Positions 47,554 to 56,641 of a stretch of 64,000 bases of DNA are shown here, piece after piece. Position numbers and translations under genes: made by a program. How positions within the stretch are numbered: the stretch's first letter is position 1; every line of letters begins with the position of its first letter. The notes under the pieces are model-generated. The model was not told the DNA's origin and made no database searches. It saw nothing but the letters and a program-made list of their open reading frames with translations. Source of the stretch: Phaeobacter sp. QD34_24 (GTDB lineage Bacteria > Pseudomonadota > Alphaproteobacteria > Rhodobacterales > Rhodobacteraceae). The DNA is taken from the NCBI RefSeq assembly GCF_028890115.1, contig NZ_JARCJD010000016.1, positions 46,039 to 110,038 on the forward strand, written 5' to 3'.

Positions 47554-49212
47554 ATGGCAGACCGGTTCCGTATCACTTTGGCGCAGCTGAACCCCACGGT
47601 GGGCGACATTCCGGGCAATGCGGCCAAGGCCCGCGCGGCCTGGGAGGAAGGCAAGAAAGCCGCCGCCCAGCTGGTGGCCCTGCCCGAGATGTTCCTGACC
47701 GGTTACAACTCTCAGGACCTGGTGATGAAGCCCGCCTTCCATCGCGCCGCCATGGCCGCCGCCGAACAGCTGGCGGTGGACTGCGCCGATGGTCCGGCGC
47801 TGGCGGTGGGGGCGCCCTGGGCCGAGGGCGGCAAGCTCTACAATGCCTATCTGATCCTGAAGGAGGGGCGGATCGCCTCGCGCATCCTGAAACATCACCT
47901 GCCCAATGAAACCGTCTTTGATGAGGTGCGCGTCTTCGACGCCGGGCCGATTGGTGGACCCTATGCCATCGATGACACCCGTATCGGCAGCCCCGTCTGC
48001 GAGGATGGCTGGCACGAGGATGTCGCCGAAACCCTGGCTGAAACCGGGGCCGAGTTCCTGCTGATCCCCAATGGCTCGCCCTATTTCCGGGGCAAGATGG
48101 AGGTGCGCTACAACATGATGGTGGCGCGCTGCATCGAGACGGAGCTGCCGGTAATCTACCTCAACATGGTGGGCGGGCAGGACGATCAGGTCTTTGACGG
48201 TGCCAGTTTCGTGCTGAACCCCGGCGGGGCGCTGGCCCTGCAGATGCCGACCTTTGACGAGGCCCTTACCCAGCTGGATCTGGAACGCACCCCCGAGGGC
48301 TGGCGCGCGGTGGAGGGCGAAAAGGCGCATCTGCCCGACGAATGGGAGCAGGATTACCGCGCCATGGTCGAGAGCTTGCGCGACTACATGCGCAAGACCG
48401 GCTTCAAGAAAGCGCTCTTGGGGCTGTCGGGCGGGGTGGATTCCGCCATCGTCGCCACCATTGCGGTGGATGCTCTGGGGGCTGAAAACGTGCGCTGTGT
48501 GATGCTGCCCTCGGAATACACCAGCACGGAATCGCTGGAGGATGCCGAGGCCGTCGCCAAGGCGCTGGGCGTGCGCTACGACTACGTGCCGATCAGCGAG
48601 GGCCGCGCGGCGATCACCAACACGCTGGCACCGCTGTTCGAAGGGCGTGACGCAGATATCACCGAGGAAAACATCCAGTCCCGCCTGCGCGGGTTGTTGC
48701 TGATGGCGATGTCCAACAAGTTTGGCGAGATGCTTTTGACCACCGGCAACAAGTCCGAGGTCGCCGTGGGCTATGCCACCATCTATGGCGACATGAACGG
48801 TGGCTATAACCCGATCAAGGATCTCTACAAGACCCGAGTCTTTGAGACCTGCCGCTGGCGCAATGCCAATCACCGGCCCTGGATGATGGGACCGGCGGGC
48901 GAGGTGATCCGCCCCAATGTGATCGACAAGCCGCCATCAGCCGAGCTGCGCGAGGACCAGAAGGACAGCGACAGCCTGCCCGACTACCCCGAGCTGGACG
49001 CGCTGCTCACGATCCTGGTGGACGAGGAGGGTTCGATCGCCGATTGCGTCGCTGCGGGGTTCGATCGCGATGTGGCGAAACGGGTGGAGCATCTGATTTA
49101 TATCAGCGAATACAAGCGCTTCCAGTCGGCTCCAGGGACGCGGTTGACGCCGCGCGCCTTCTGGCTGGATCGGCGCTATCCGATCGCAAACGGCTGGCGC
49201 GATCCCAGCTGA
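47554..49212 (+). CDS. nadE: Glutamine-dependent NAD+ synthetase
   Basis: NadE makes NAD from nicotinate adenine dinucleotide, with ammonia taken from glutamine. The 552-residue protein has an N-terminal nitrilase-type glutaminase with its triad (Glu in LPEMFLTGYN, Lys in LKHHLPN, Cys in SPVCEDGWHED) and a C-terminal synthetase with the ATP loop GLSGGVDSAIVATIA near residue 288. ATG 47554 (MADRFRITLAQLNPTVGD) is the family start. The 211-base gap to the MORN gene holds both promoters; no site was recognised in it. Confidence 0.96.
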   Translation: MADRFRITLAQLNPTVGDIPGNAAKARAAWEEGKKAAAQLVALPEMFLTGYNSQDLVMKPAFHRAAMAAAEQLAVDCADGPALAVGAPWAEGGKLYNAYLILKEGRIASRILKHHLPNETVFDEVRVFDAGPIGGPYAIDDTRIGSPVCEDGWHEDVAETLAETGAEFLLIPNGSPYFRGKMEVRYNMMVARCIETELPVIYLNMVGGQDDQVFDGASFVLNPGGALALQMPTFDEALTQLDLERTPEGWRAVEGEKAHLPDEWEQDYRAMVESLRDYMRKTGFKKALLGLSGGVDSAIVATIAVDALGAENVRCVMLPSEYTSTESLEDAEAVAKALGVRYDYVPISEGRAAITNTLAPLFEGRDADITEENIQSRLRGLLLMAMSNKFGEMLLTTGNKSEVAVGYATIYGDMNGGYNPIKDLYKTRVFETCRWRNANHRPWMMGPAGEVIRPNVIDKPPSAELREDQKDSDSLPDYPELDALLTILVDEEGSIADCVAAGFDRDVAKRVEHLIYISEYKRFQSAPGTRLTPRAFWLDRRYPIANGWRDPS

Positions 49213-49312
49213 CGGGGCGGCTGACGCCAAAAAACCACAGCTGGGCCCTTGTGCGCAGCAGAGCCATTTTGACCTATGGACCGCGCCCGGGCGGCACGGC
49301 ATTAACCGATCC

Positions 49313-50641
49313 ATGCCTGGACCTAAGCTGCCCCATTTCCAAGCTGATCTTGCCCTGCCCAAACGCGTTGATGCGGTCGTCATCGGCGGGGGAATCATCG
49401 GCGCCACCACCGCTCTTGAACTGGCCGAGCGGGGGTATTCCGTGCTTCTGTGCGAAAAGGGGCAGATCGGTGCCGAGCAAAGCTCGCGCAACTGGGGCTG
49501 GGTGCGCATGTCCCAGCGCGACCCGCGTGAATTGCCTCTGATGGCCAAGGCGCATGAGATCTGGGAGGGGCTGGAGGAACGTACCGGCCACCCCACGGGC
49601 TATACCCGCGCAGGTATCCTGTTCACCGCCGAAACGGAGAAGGCCGCCGCGGATCTGGAAGCCTGGGCGCAGCATATGGTTCCCTTCGATGCGCCGACCC
49701 GGATGGTACGGGGGCGGCAGTTGGCCGAGTCGATGCCGGGGCATCAGACCGGCACGATTGCGGCGCTTCACACGCCGCTGGATGGCCGGGCTGAACCGCA
49801 ACTGGCCACTCATGCGATTGCCAGCGCGGCGCGGGCGGCAGGCGCCAAGGTGATGACCGAATGCGCGGTGCGCAGCGTTGAGGTCGAGGCCGGGAAGGTC
49901 AGCGGCGTGATGACCGAGCGCGGACGGGTCGAATGTTCCGCCGTGGTGGTCGCGGGCGGGGCCTGGTCGCGGCTGTTCCTCGGCAATGCGGGCGTCTGGC
50001 TGCCGCAACTGAAGGTGCTGAACTCGGTCCTGCGCACCTCCTCCGTGCAGGACGGCCCCGAGGTTGCCATGTGGGCCAAGGGATTTGCCCTGCGCAAAAG
50101 GGAAGATGGCGGCTATTCGATTGCCGATGGCACGGAAAACGTGGTGGATCTGGTGCCCGACAGTTTCCGGCTGGGTTTGAAGTTTCTGCCAGCCTTCCTT
50201 GAGGAATGGCGCTCGCTCCGCTTCCGCCTGTCGGATCGCTGGCGCATCGAGGCGGGTCAGGACCGGCGCTGGCTGCCGGACCAGCGCACGCCGTTCGAGC
50301 TGTGCCGGGTGCTGGATCCCGAACCCTCGCAAAAGGCGATCCGCAATTGCTGGGCCGCGGCACAAAAGGCGTTTCCGGTCCTGCAGGGCGCCGATGTGGT
50401 GCAAAGCTGGGGCGGCATGATCGATGTCACGCCCGATGCCATCCCGGTGATTTCCCAGGTGGACGATCTGCCGGGGCTGTTCGTCTCCACCGGTTATTCC
50501 GGTCACGGCTTTGGCATTGGTCCTGCCGCCGGGCGGCTGACGGCGGATCTGGTGACCGGGGATGCGCCCATCGTCGATCCGCGCCCCTTTGCGCTGGACC
50601 GTTTTACCAAAAAGGCGCGGGCCGTTCCTCCCGCGCCATAG
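49313..50641 (+). CDS. FAD-dependent oxidoreductase of the D-amino-acid oxidase family
   Basis: The 442-residue flavoprotein has an FAD-binding dinucleotide loop, AVVIGGGIIGATTALELAER, near residue 20 and the DAO-type C-terminal LFVSTGYSGHGFGIGPAAGR. Members oxidise amino acids, sarcosine or related amines. The motif SSRNWGWVRMSQRDPRE after the FAD loop is typical of a subgroup common in Rhodobacteraceae. No partner gene indicates the substrate. It faces the convergent MBL hydrolase. Confidence 0.87.
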   Translation: MPGPKLPHFQADLALPKRVDAVVIGGGIIGATTALELAERGYSVLLCEKGQIGAEQSSRNWGWVRMSQRDPRELPLMAKAHEIWEGLEERTGHPTGYTRAGILFTAETEKAAADLEAWAQHMVPFDAPTRMVRGRQLAESMPGHQTGTIAALHTPLDGRAEPQLATHAIASAARAAGAKVMTECAVRSVEVEAGKVSGVMTERGRVECSAVVVAGGAWSRLFLGNAGVWLPQLKVLNSVLRTSSVQDGPEVAMWAKGFALRKREDGGYSIADGTENVVDLVPDSFRLGLKFLPAFLEEWRSLRFRLSDRWRIEAGQDRRWLPDQRTPFELCRVLDPEPSQKAIRNCWAAAQKAFPVLQGADVVQSWGGMIDVTPDAIPVISQVDDLPGLFVSTGYSGHGFGIGPAAGRLTADLVTGDAPIVDPRPFALDRFTKKARAVPPAP

Positions 50642-50672
50642 CCGACCTGCGCCAAACCCAAGCCTGTGAAGC

Positions 50673-51605
50673 TCAGCCCATCATCTGATAGCTGACCGGC
50701 ACAAAGCGGAAGCCCTGGTCACGGGTTTCAACGAAACCGGCAGCCGGGAAGGGCATGTGATAGCCAATCATCGGCACGCGGGTCGACGCCAGCATATCCA
50801 GCACCTTGCGGCGCGAGGCAGTGGCGGCTTCCTTGTCCATGTCGAACCGCACTTCCCATTCGGGATGGGCAAAGGACCAGACATAGTGATTGGCAAGATC
50901 CGCCGTCAGCACCAGCTGCTGGCCGCCACTGTCCAGCATGTAGGTCATATGGCCGGGGGTGTGGCCAAAGGCGGCCATGGCGGAAATGCCCGAGGCAACC
51001 TCGCCGCCGTCCTCGATAAAGGACATTTTCTCGGCCATCGGGGTGACCTTCTGGGCAACCAGATCGCCGACCCGGTTGCCGGCATCCATCTTGGCCCAGA
51101 AATCATATTCGGTGCGCCCGGTCACATAGCGGGCATTGGCAAAGGTCGCGGCGCCATCCGTGGTCATGCCGCCGATATGGTCGGGGTGCATATGGGTCAG
51201 CACGACCACATCGATCTGATCCGGGGTGACGCCCGCTTCGGCCAGTGCCTTCTGGATGCCGCCCTGGCCGAGACCGGTATCGAACAGCACTTTTTCCTTG
51301 CCGGTGTCGACCAAAGTGGGCGTGAAGAAGAACTGTGCCATGTCGGCCGGGATGAAGTTCTGCGCCGAAACCTGGGCAAACTCCTCGTCCGTGGCGCCAC
51401 CGCCAAAAATCGCCTTGGCGCCGTCGCGGGGCAGGCTGCCGTCCAGCAGGGTGGTAACGGTGAACTCGCCCAGCTTGAAGCTGCGGCTATGGCTGGCCGG
51501 GGCCTTGGCACCGTGCCCATCGGCAAGGGCCGGGGCTGCAGAGGCGGCAAGGGGCAGGGCGGCAGCGCCTGTCAGGGCCGCGCGGCGGGAAAGAGTGATG
51601 GTCAT
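50673..51605 (-). CDS. Exported MBL-fold metallohydrolase
   Basis: The 310-residue protein has an N-terminal twin-arginine signal (TLSRRAALTGAAALPLAAS, cleavage near APALA at about residue 28), so it should fold in the cytoplasm and be exported by Tat. The metal site is HMHPDHIGG near residue 138, with a downstream GHTPGHM and a C-terminal YHMPFPAAGF. Some relatives open homoserine lactones, others hydrolyse esters or phosphodiesters; the substrate cannot be told here. Confidence 0.87.
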   Translation of the reverse strand: MTITLSRRAALTGAAALPLAASAAPALADGHGAKAPASHSRSFKLGEFTVTTLLDGSLPRDGAKAIFGGGATDEEFAQVSAQNFIPADMAQFFFTPTLVDTGKEKVLFDTGLGQGGIQKALAEAGVTPDQIDVVVLTHMHPDHIGGMTTDGAATFANARYVTGRTEYDFWAKMDAGNRVGDLVAQKVTPMAEKMSFIEDGGEVASGISAMAAFGHTPGHMTYMLDSGGQQLVLTADLANHYVWSFAHPEWEVRFDMDKEAATASRRKVLDMLASTRVPMIGYHMPFPAAGFVETRDQGFRFVPVSYQMMG

Positions 51606-51820
51606 TTGAATTTCCTCTCTGTCGGCAGTTGGTCTTGGTTTTGGTGTCTCGTTCTGCAGAGTTAGGGCGCCCGCTGGGGTTGCAAGGTCTTGCCGAAGTC
51701 AGATCACGGAAACGTGAGGCAAGCCCGCCGATCGGTGAGCCGCGCCGCCTGTCGCGCCCTTCGGGAAACTGGACAAAACGCCGCTTCTGTGAGATGGGGC
51801 TGATCAACAGGAGACCTTTG

Positions 51821-53146
51821 ATGACCACCACCCGTTTTGCTCCCTCGCCGACAGGCTATATCCACGTCGGCAACCTGCGCACCGCGCTGATGAATTACCT
51901 GATCGCCCGCAAGGCGGGCGGCACCTTTATTCTGCGCATTGATGATACCGACCCAGAGCGGTCGAAGGAAGAATATGTTGATGCGATCAAGCAGGATCTG
52001 GAGTGGCTGGGTCTGGAGTGGGACCGGGTGGAGCGCCAGTCCGAAAGGCTGGACCGTTATCACGCGGCGGCCGACAAGCTGCGCGAGATCGGTCGTTTCT
52101 ACGAAGCGTTTGAAACGCCCACGGAACTGGACCTCAAGCGTAAGAAGCAGCTGAATATGGGCAAACCGCCGGTCTATGACCGCGCTGCCCTGGCCCTGTC
52201 CGAGGATGAAAAGGCGGCCCTGCGCGCCGAGCGCGGCGATGGCGTGTGGCGCTTCAAGCTGGATCACGCGCGCATCGAATGGGCCGATGGTATCCTGGGC
52301 GATATCTCGATCGATGCCGCCTCGGTGTCGGATCCGGTGCTGATCCGCGGCGATGGTCAGTTCCTGTACACGCTCGCCTCGGTGGTAGACGACACGGAAT
52401 TCGGCGTCACCCATGTGGTGCGCGGATCGGATCACGTGACCAATACCGCCACCCAGATCCAGATCATCGAGGCGCTGGGCGGCTCGGTTCCCGAATTTGC
52501 CCACCATTCGCTGCTGACCGGCCCCCAGGGCGAGGCGCTGTCCAAACGGCTTGGCACGCTGGCCTTGCGCGATCTGCGCGAGCAGGGTGTGCAGCCGATG
52601 GCCTTGCTCAGCCTGATGGCGCGTCTGGGCTCTTCCGATCCGGTGGAACTGCGCTCTGACATGGCTGAGCTGATCGAGGGCTTCGATATCAACCGCTTTG
52701 GGGCGGCGCCTACGAAGTTCGACGTGCAGGATCTGTTCCCGCTGACCGCACGTTACCTGCAGAGCCTGCCCCTGGATGCGGTGCAGGCGCAGGTGGATGC
52801 GCTTGGCGTTCCGGCGGAAAAACAGGCCGCCTTCTGGGATATGGCGAAGGAGAATATCACCACGCTCAAGGATCTTGAGGGCTGGTGGACCCTGTGCCGC
52901 GATGGTGCCGAGCCGCTGATCGCCGACGAGGACAAGGATTTCATCGCAGAGGCGATGGCCCTGCTGCCCGATGGCCCTTATGACGCGAATACCTGGGGAA
53001 CCTGGACCTCTGCGGTGAAAGAGGCCACGGGCCGCAAGGGCAAATCCCTGTTCATGCCATTGCGCCACGCTGTCACCGGCATGGAGCGCGGCCCCGACAT
53101 GAGCGCGCTTCTTGCGCTGATGGAAACGGTGCGCGCCAAGGGCTGA
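51821..53146 (+). CDS. gltX: Glutamyl-tRNA synthetase
   Basis: This class I synthetase charges tRNA-Glu. The 441-residue protein has the HIGH-equivalent RFAPSPTGYIHVGNLRTAL at the N-terminus and a KMSKS-equivalent LSKRLGTLAL near residue 242. ATG 51821 has AGGAG upstream. Alphaproteobacteria often carry two GltX proteins, one of which serves tRNA-Gln mischarging; this sequence alone does not say which. A good terminator follows. Confidence 0.95.
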   Translation: MTTTRFAPSPTGYIHVGNLRTALMNYLIARKAGGTFILRIDDTDPERSKEEYVDAIKQDLEWLGLEWDRVERQSERLDRYHAAADKLREIGRFYEAFETPTELDLKRKKQLNMGKPPVYDRAALALSEDEKAALRAERGDGVWRFKLDHARIEWADGILGDISIDAASVSDPVLIRGDGQFLYTLASVVDDTEFGVTHVVRGSDHVTNTATQIQIIEALGGSVPEFAHHSLLTGPQGEALSKRLGTLALRDLREQGVQPMALLSLMARLGSSDPVELRSDMAELIEGFDINRFGAAPTKFDVQDLFPLTARYLQSLPLDAVQAQVDALGVPAEKQAAFWDMAKENITTLKDLEGWWTLCRDGAEPLIADEDKDFIAEAMALLPDGPYDANTWGTWTSAVKEATGRKGKSLFMPLRHAVTGMERGPDMSALLALMETVRAKG

Positions 53147-53180
53147 TCGCGCCTTTTCCCGTGATTTAGGTGATGTTTTG

Positions 53181-53205
53181 AAGGGGAGCCGCCGGCTCCC
53201 CTTTT
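53181..53205 (+). terminator. Rho-independent terminator of gltX
   Basis: GGGGAGCC-GCC-GGCTCCCC gives an 8-pair stem with a 3-base loop, followed by TTTT. It lies 35 bases after the gltX stop and insulates the plcP operon. Confidence 0.85.
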
Positions 53206-53217
53206 GCATCTGTGCCA

Positions 53218-53246
53218 GCGTCACGTTCCTGTCAATGAACTGCGTT
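53218..53246 (+). promoter_or_regulatory. Pho-box-like direct repeat upstream of plcP
   Basis: Three heptamers at an 11-base period, GCGTCAC, CTGTCAA and CTGCGTT with 4-base spacers, match CTGTCAT at 4, 6 and 3 positions. PhoB boxes are built of such CTGTCAT repeats. The site ends 38 bases before the plcP start. A clear -10 box was not found. Phosphate control of this operon is expected from known lipid-remodelling biology. Confidence 0.45.
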
Positions 53247-53284
53247 ACTGCTTCGGCCAAGGCACACTGGCTTGGGCACGCAGC

Positions 53285-54082
53285 ATGAAATACCGCAGCA
53301 TTTTCCTTTCCGACATTCACCTGGGCACGCCCGGTTGCCAGGCAGAGCTGCTGTTGGATTTCCTGAGCCGCCATGAGGCGGATAGCTACTATCTGGTTGG
53401 CGACATCATCGATGCCTGGCGCATCCGCCGCAAAGGCTTCCTGTGGCCGCAGGCGCATAACGACGTGGTGCAGGCGATCCTGTCCAAGGCGCATGACGGC
53501 GCCAGCATCTACCTGATCCCGGGCAATCACGACGAATTCCTGCGCTCCTACCTTGGCACCCATTTCGGTGGCATCGAGGTGGTACAGACGGCCGATTTCA
53601 CCGCCGCAAACGGCAAACGCTACCTGGTGACCCATGGTGACCAGTTCGATTCCGTTGTGGTCAACGCCAAGTGGCTCGCCCATCTTGGCGACCGGGCCTA
53701 TGATTTCATGCTTTGGCTCAATACCCGGATCAACCGGCTGCGCCACCTGTGGGGCGGGCAATACTGGTCGCTTTCGAAATGGGCCAAGCACCAGGTCAAA
53801 CAGGCGGTCAACTTCATCAGCGAATATGAAAACGTCCTCACCGCCGAGGCGCGGCGGGGCGGCTATGACGGGGTGATCTGCGGTCATATCCACAGCGCCG
53901 CCATTCGCGACATCGGCGAGATCTCCTACGTCAACACCGGAGATTGGGTCGAAAGCTGCACCGCCGTGGTCGAGATGGAGGACGGTCGCCTGGCCCTGAT
54001 CGACTGGGAGCGGAGCGCGCGCCGCGCCCGCCATCGCACCCGTCGGGCCCGCCGCAAGGACAGACAGTTGCAAGACGCATGA
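53285..54082 (+). CDS. plcP: PlcP-type phospholipase C (calcineurin-like phosphoesterase, COG2908)
   Basis: PlcP cleaves head groups from phosphatidylethanolamine and related lipids during phosphate starvation, leaving diacylglycerol. The 265-residue protein has all five metallophosphoesterase blocks: SDIHLG, GDIIDAWR, GNHDEF, THGDQFD and GHIHSA. By similarity alone it would be called LpxH (UDP-diacylglucosamine pyrophosphatase). The btaA-btaB genes directly downstream consume diacylglycerol, so PlcP is preferred. ATG 53285 opens with KYRSIFLSDIHLG. A basic C-terminal tail (RARHRTRRARRKDR) may hold it at the membrane. Confidence 0.82.
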   Translation: MKYRSIFLSDIHLGTPGCQAELLLDFLSRHEADSYYLVGDIIDAWRIRRKGFLWPQAHNDVVQAILSKAHDGASIYLIPGNHDEFLRSYLGTHFGGIEVVQTADFTAANGKRYLVTHGDQFDSVVVNAKWLAHLGDRAYDFMLWLNTRINRLRHLWGGQYWSLSKWAKHQVKQAVNFISEYENVLTAEARRGGYDGVICGHIHSAAIRDIGEISYVNTGDWVESCTAVVEMEDGRLALIDWERSARRARHRTRRARRKDRQLQDA

Positions 54083-54095
54083 AAAGGCCAATCTG

Positions 54096-55313
54096 ATGAC
54101 ACAAACCGCACAGGCCCGGCTCGATGCCGCCGTGCTGCAAGACAGCGATGCCACCACGGGCTGGCTGGAACGGCTATTCTCCCGGCTGTTCCTGGGGCTG
54201 GTCTATCCGCAGATCTGGGAAGATCCGGTTGTGGATATGGAGGCGCTGCAGATCGCACCGGGCGACAATCTGGTCTGCATCGCCTCGGGCAGCTGTAACC
54301 TGATGTCCTATCTGACCGCGGGCCCTGCCTCGGTTGCAGCGGTTGATCTTTCCCCGGCACATATCGCCTTGGGGCGGCTCAAGCTGGCGGCGGCGCGCAG
54401 CCTGCCGGATCATGCGGCCTTCTATCAGTTCTTCGCGCGCGCCGACATGGCCAGCAATGGGGCGCTCTATGAGCGCTATATTCGCGCCGAGCTGGATCCC
54501 GAAACCCGCGCCTATTGGGAGGCGCGCCAGCCCATCCGCCGCCGGATCTCCCTGTTCCAGAGAGGCTTTTACCGTCACGGGCTGTTGGGCCGCTTCCTGG
54601 GCGCCGTGCATCTGGTTGCCGGCCTGGGCGGGGTGAATTTCACCCCGCTGCTGGCCGCCCGGACGCTGGAAGAACAGCAGGCCTATTTTGACCAGCACAT
54701 TGCGCCCCTGTTCGACATGTGGCTGGTGCGCTGGCTGGCGGGCTACCGCGCGGCGTTGTTTGGTCTCGGCATTCCGCCCGCGCAATATGACAAGCTGGCC
54801 CGGGATGGCGGCGGCGATGTGTTGCCGGTTCTGCGCGAGCGGGTGCGCAAGCTGATGTGTGATTTTCCGATCCGGGAGAATTACTTTGCCTGGCAAGCCT
54901 TTGCCCGCTGCTATGATCCAGCCCCTGATGGCGCGCTGCCTCCCTATCTGCAGGCCCGCAACTTCACCGCCCTGTCCGAATATGCCGAACGGGGGCAGAT
55001 CACCAACCGCTCACTCACCGACTACCTGCAAGGGGAGCGGGCGCGCTCCAAACAGGGGTTCGTGCTGCTGGATGCTCAGGACTGGATGAACGACGTGCAG
55101 CTCAATGTCCTATGGGCCGAGATTACCCGTACCGCCGCCCCGGGCGCGCGGGTCATTTTCCGCACCGGTGGCACCACCGATATCCTGCCGGGGCGGGTCA
55201 GGCCGGATCTCATGAACCACTGGGCCTATGACAAAGACGCTTCGGCGCGCGGAACCGAACGGGATCGCTCGGCCATCTATGGCGCCTTCCACGTCTACCG
55301 CTACAAGGGATAA
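54096..55313 (+). CDS. btaA: S-adenosylmethionine:diacylglycerol 3-amino-3-carboxypropyltransferase
   Basis: BtaA transfers the aminocarboxypropyl group of SAM to diacylglycerol, making the homoserine lipid precursor of the betaine lipid DGTS. The 405-residue DUF3419-family protein has the SAM-binding region CIASGSCNLMSYLTAGPASV near residue 65 and QIWEDPVVDMEAL before it. It begins 13 bases after plcP and is followed by btaB after four bases, so the three genes form one operon. Confidence 0.93.
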   Translation: MTQTAQARLDAAVLQDSDATTGWLERLFSRLFLGLVYPQIWEDPVVDMEALQIAPGDNLVCIASGSCNLMSYLTAGPASVAAVDLSPAHIALGRLKLAAARSLPDHAAFYQFFARADMASNGALYERYIRAELDPETRAYWEARQPIRRRISLFQRGFYRHGLLGRFLGAVHLVAGLGGVNFTPLLAARTLEEQQAYFDQHIAPLFDMWLVRWLAGYRAALFGLGIPPAQYDKLARDGGGDVLPVLRERVRKLMCDFPIRENYFAWQAFARCYDPAPDGALPPYLQARNFTALSEYAERGQITNRSLTDYLQGERARSKQGFVLLDAQDWMNDVQLNVLWAEITRTAAPGARVIFRTGGTTDILPGRVRPDLMNHWAYDKDASARGTERDRSAIYGAFHVYRYKG

Positions 55314-55317
55314 GCCG

Positions 55318-55965
55318 ATGCTGGAGCGCAGGTCCGACACCCATGCCAAGCTGATGGACGACACCTACCGCCATCAACGCGTGATCTATGATCTCACGCG
55401 CAAATACTACCTGTTCGGGCGGGACAGGCTGATCGCGGAGCTGGCCCCCGCAGATGGATCGCATGTGCTTGAAATCGCCTGTGGCACCGGGCGCAATCTG
55501 CAGGTGGCCGCGCGCAGATATCCGGACTGCAGCTTCTACGGGCTGGATATCTCCTCGCAGATGCTGCTCTCGGCGCGGGCCAAGCTGGGGCAGGAGGTGC
55601 GCTTGGCCGAGGCCGACGCCTGCACATTTGATGGCGCTGCGCTGTTCCAGCGCCAGGGCTTTGACCGGATCTTCATCTCCTACGGGGTGTCAATGATCCC
55701 GGATTGGGAGGCGGCCTTGCGCAGGGCCGCGGCGCATCTGGCTCCGGGCGGAGAACTGCATGTGGTTGACTTTGCAGATCAAAACGGCTGGCCCCGCTGG
55801 TTTGGAGTGATGCTGGGGCATTGGCTGGCTCGGTTCCACGTGCATCCGCGCATGTATCTGCAGCGCGCCCTGCAAAAACTGGCCGCAGAAATCTCCGGTT
55901 CGACCGAGTTCCACCAGCTCTATCGGGGTTATGCGCAATACGGGGTACTGCGTCGCCCCGATTGA
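55318..55965 (+). CDS. btaB: Diacylglyceryl-homoserine N-methyltransferase
   Basis: BtaB adds three methyl groups to the homoserine lipid to give DGTS, a phosphorus-free membrane lipid. The 215-residue class I methyltransferase has the SAM motif VLEIACGTGRNLQ near residue 50 and the conserved opening THAKLMDDTYRHQRVIYD. ATG 55318 lies just after the btaA stop. The gene ends convergent with the GGCT-like gene, only seven bases apart. Confidence 0.92.
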   Translation: MLERRSDTHAKLMDDTYRHQRVIYDLTRKYYLFGRDRLIAELAPADGSHVLEIACGTGRNLQVAARRYPDCSFYGLDISSQMLLSARAKLGQEVRLAEADACTFDGAALFQRQGFDRIFISYGVSMIPDWEAALRRAAAHLAPGGELHVVDFADQNGWPRWFGVMLGHWLARFHVHPRMYLQRALQKLAAEISGSTEFHQLYRGYAQYGVLRRPD

Positions 55966-55972
55966 GGCGTGG

Positions 55973-56545
55973 CTATGGACCGGCTGCAATCCGGGACATG
56001 CCGGTGCTGTCGATCATGTCGTCAAACAGGCGACACTCCCTGGCGCTGAGCGGCTGGTGGCGTGGATAGATCGGGGCTGCGCGGTCATCCAGCAGCGGCG
56101 CCTCCCAGCCGTCGGTGGTGGCAATGAAGTCCCTCACACCCGCCTCTCCAAAGACGTTCAGATAGCCTTGCAACACCACATCGAGATAGCTCAACAGGAT
56201 CGGGTGGCGGGCGCTGCCGGGATTTTGTCGCGCGGCAGGCACCGCATAGACCGAGATTTCCGGCGTCCCTGCGAGATCATGATCCACGGCATCCGAGGCC
56301 AGGATGCGGTCATAGGCATATTCCCGTTGATCCAGAGCCTGCCAGTCGGCATCGGGAACGGCGGCGATCAATCCGTCGATTGCGCTGTCCGGCGCGGGCG
56401 TGGCGGTCAGAAAGGCCACCTCGCGCAGATCCGTATGCGCCCAGGTCCGGCGCCAGCCCGACAGCCGCGCGGGCCGCGGATCGCCGTAGTCATGGGTGGC
56501 CGTGTTCACGAGGCTGCCGTAGCCAAAGAAGTAGGGGGCGGTCAT
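55973..56545 (-). CDS. Gamma-glutamylcyclotransferase-like (GGCT-fold) protein
   Basis: The 190-residue protein opens with the GGCT substrate-loop motif YFFGYGSLVN and carries a candidate catalytic Glu in LDQREYAYDR near residue 83. Members cyclise gamma-glutamyl amides, including ChaC enzymes that degrade glutathione, but this one is divergent and the substrate is uncertain. It is divergent from the NsrR-like regulator, with an FNR-type box in the shared region. Confidence 0.78.
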   Translation of the reverse strand: MTAPYFFGYGSLVNTATHDYGDPRPARLSGWRRTWAHTDLREVAFLTATPAPDSAIDGLIAAVPDADWQALDQREYAYDRILASDAVDHDLAGTPEISVYAVPAARQNPGSARHPILLSYLDVVLQGYLNVFGEAGVRDFIATTDGWEAPLLDDRAAPIYPRHQPLSARECRLFDDMIDSTGMSRIAAGP

Positions 56546-56571
56546 GGGCGCCGGAAGCCTCCTGTTGCCAA

Positions 56572-56615
56572 TTGATCCAAATCAAACCGGAAGGCGATGG
56601 ATTGTATAGTATTAT
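56572..56615 (+). promoter_or_regulatory. FNR/FnrL box and promoter of the nsrR-like gene
   Basis: TTGAT-CCAA-ATCAA at 56572-56585 is a perfect FNR consensus palindrome. -10-like TATAGT (56605-56610) and TATTAT (56610-56615) follow, so a start near 56620 puts the box centre near -41.5, the position for class II activation. The downstream gene begins at 56642. The divergent GGCT-like gene might also be affected. Confidence 0.65.
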
Positions 56616-56641
56616 CTGCATGTTTTGGGGGATGCAAAACC

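Noticed and set aside
53285..54082. UDP-2,3-diacylglucosamine pyrophosphatase (LpxH)
   Set aside because: Sequence similarity alone allows it, but the operon with btaA and btaB fits the lipid-remodelling phospholipase PlcP better.
51704..54157. An 817-codon open frame opposite gltX and plcP
   Set aside because: It spans two real genes and the gltX terminator on the other strand; no domain can be seen.
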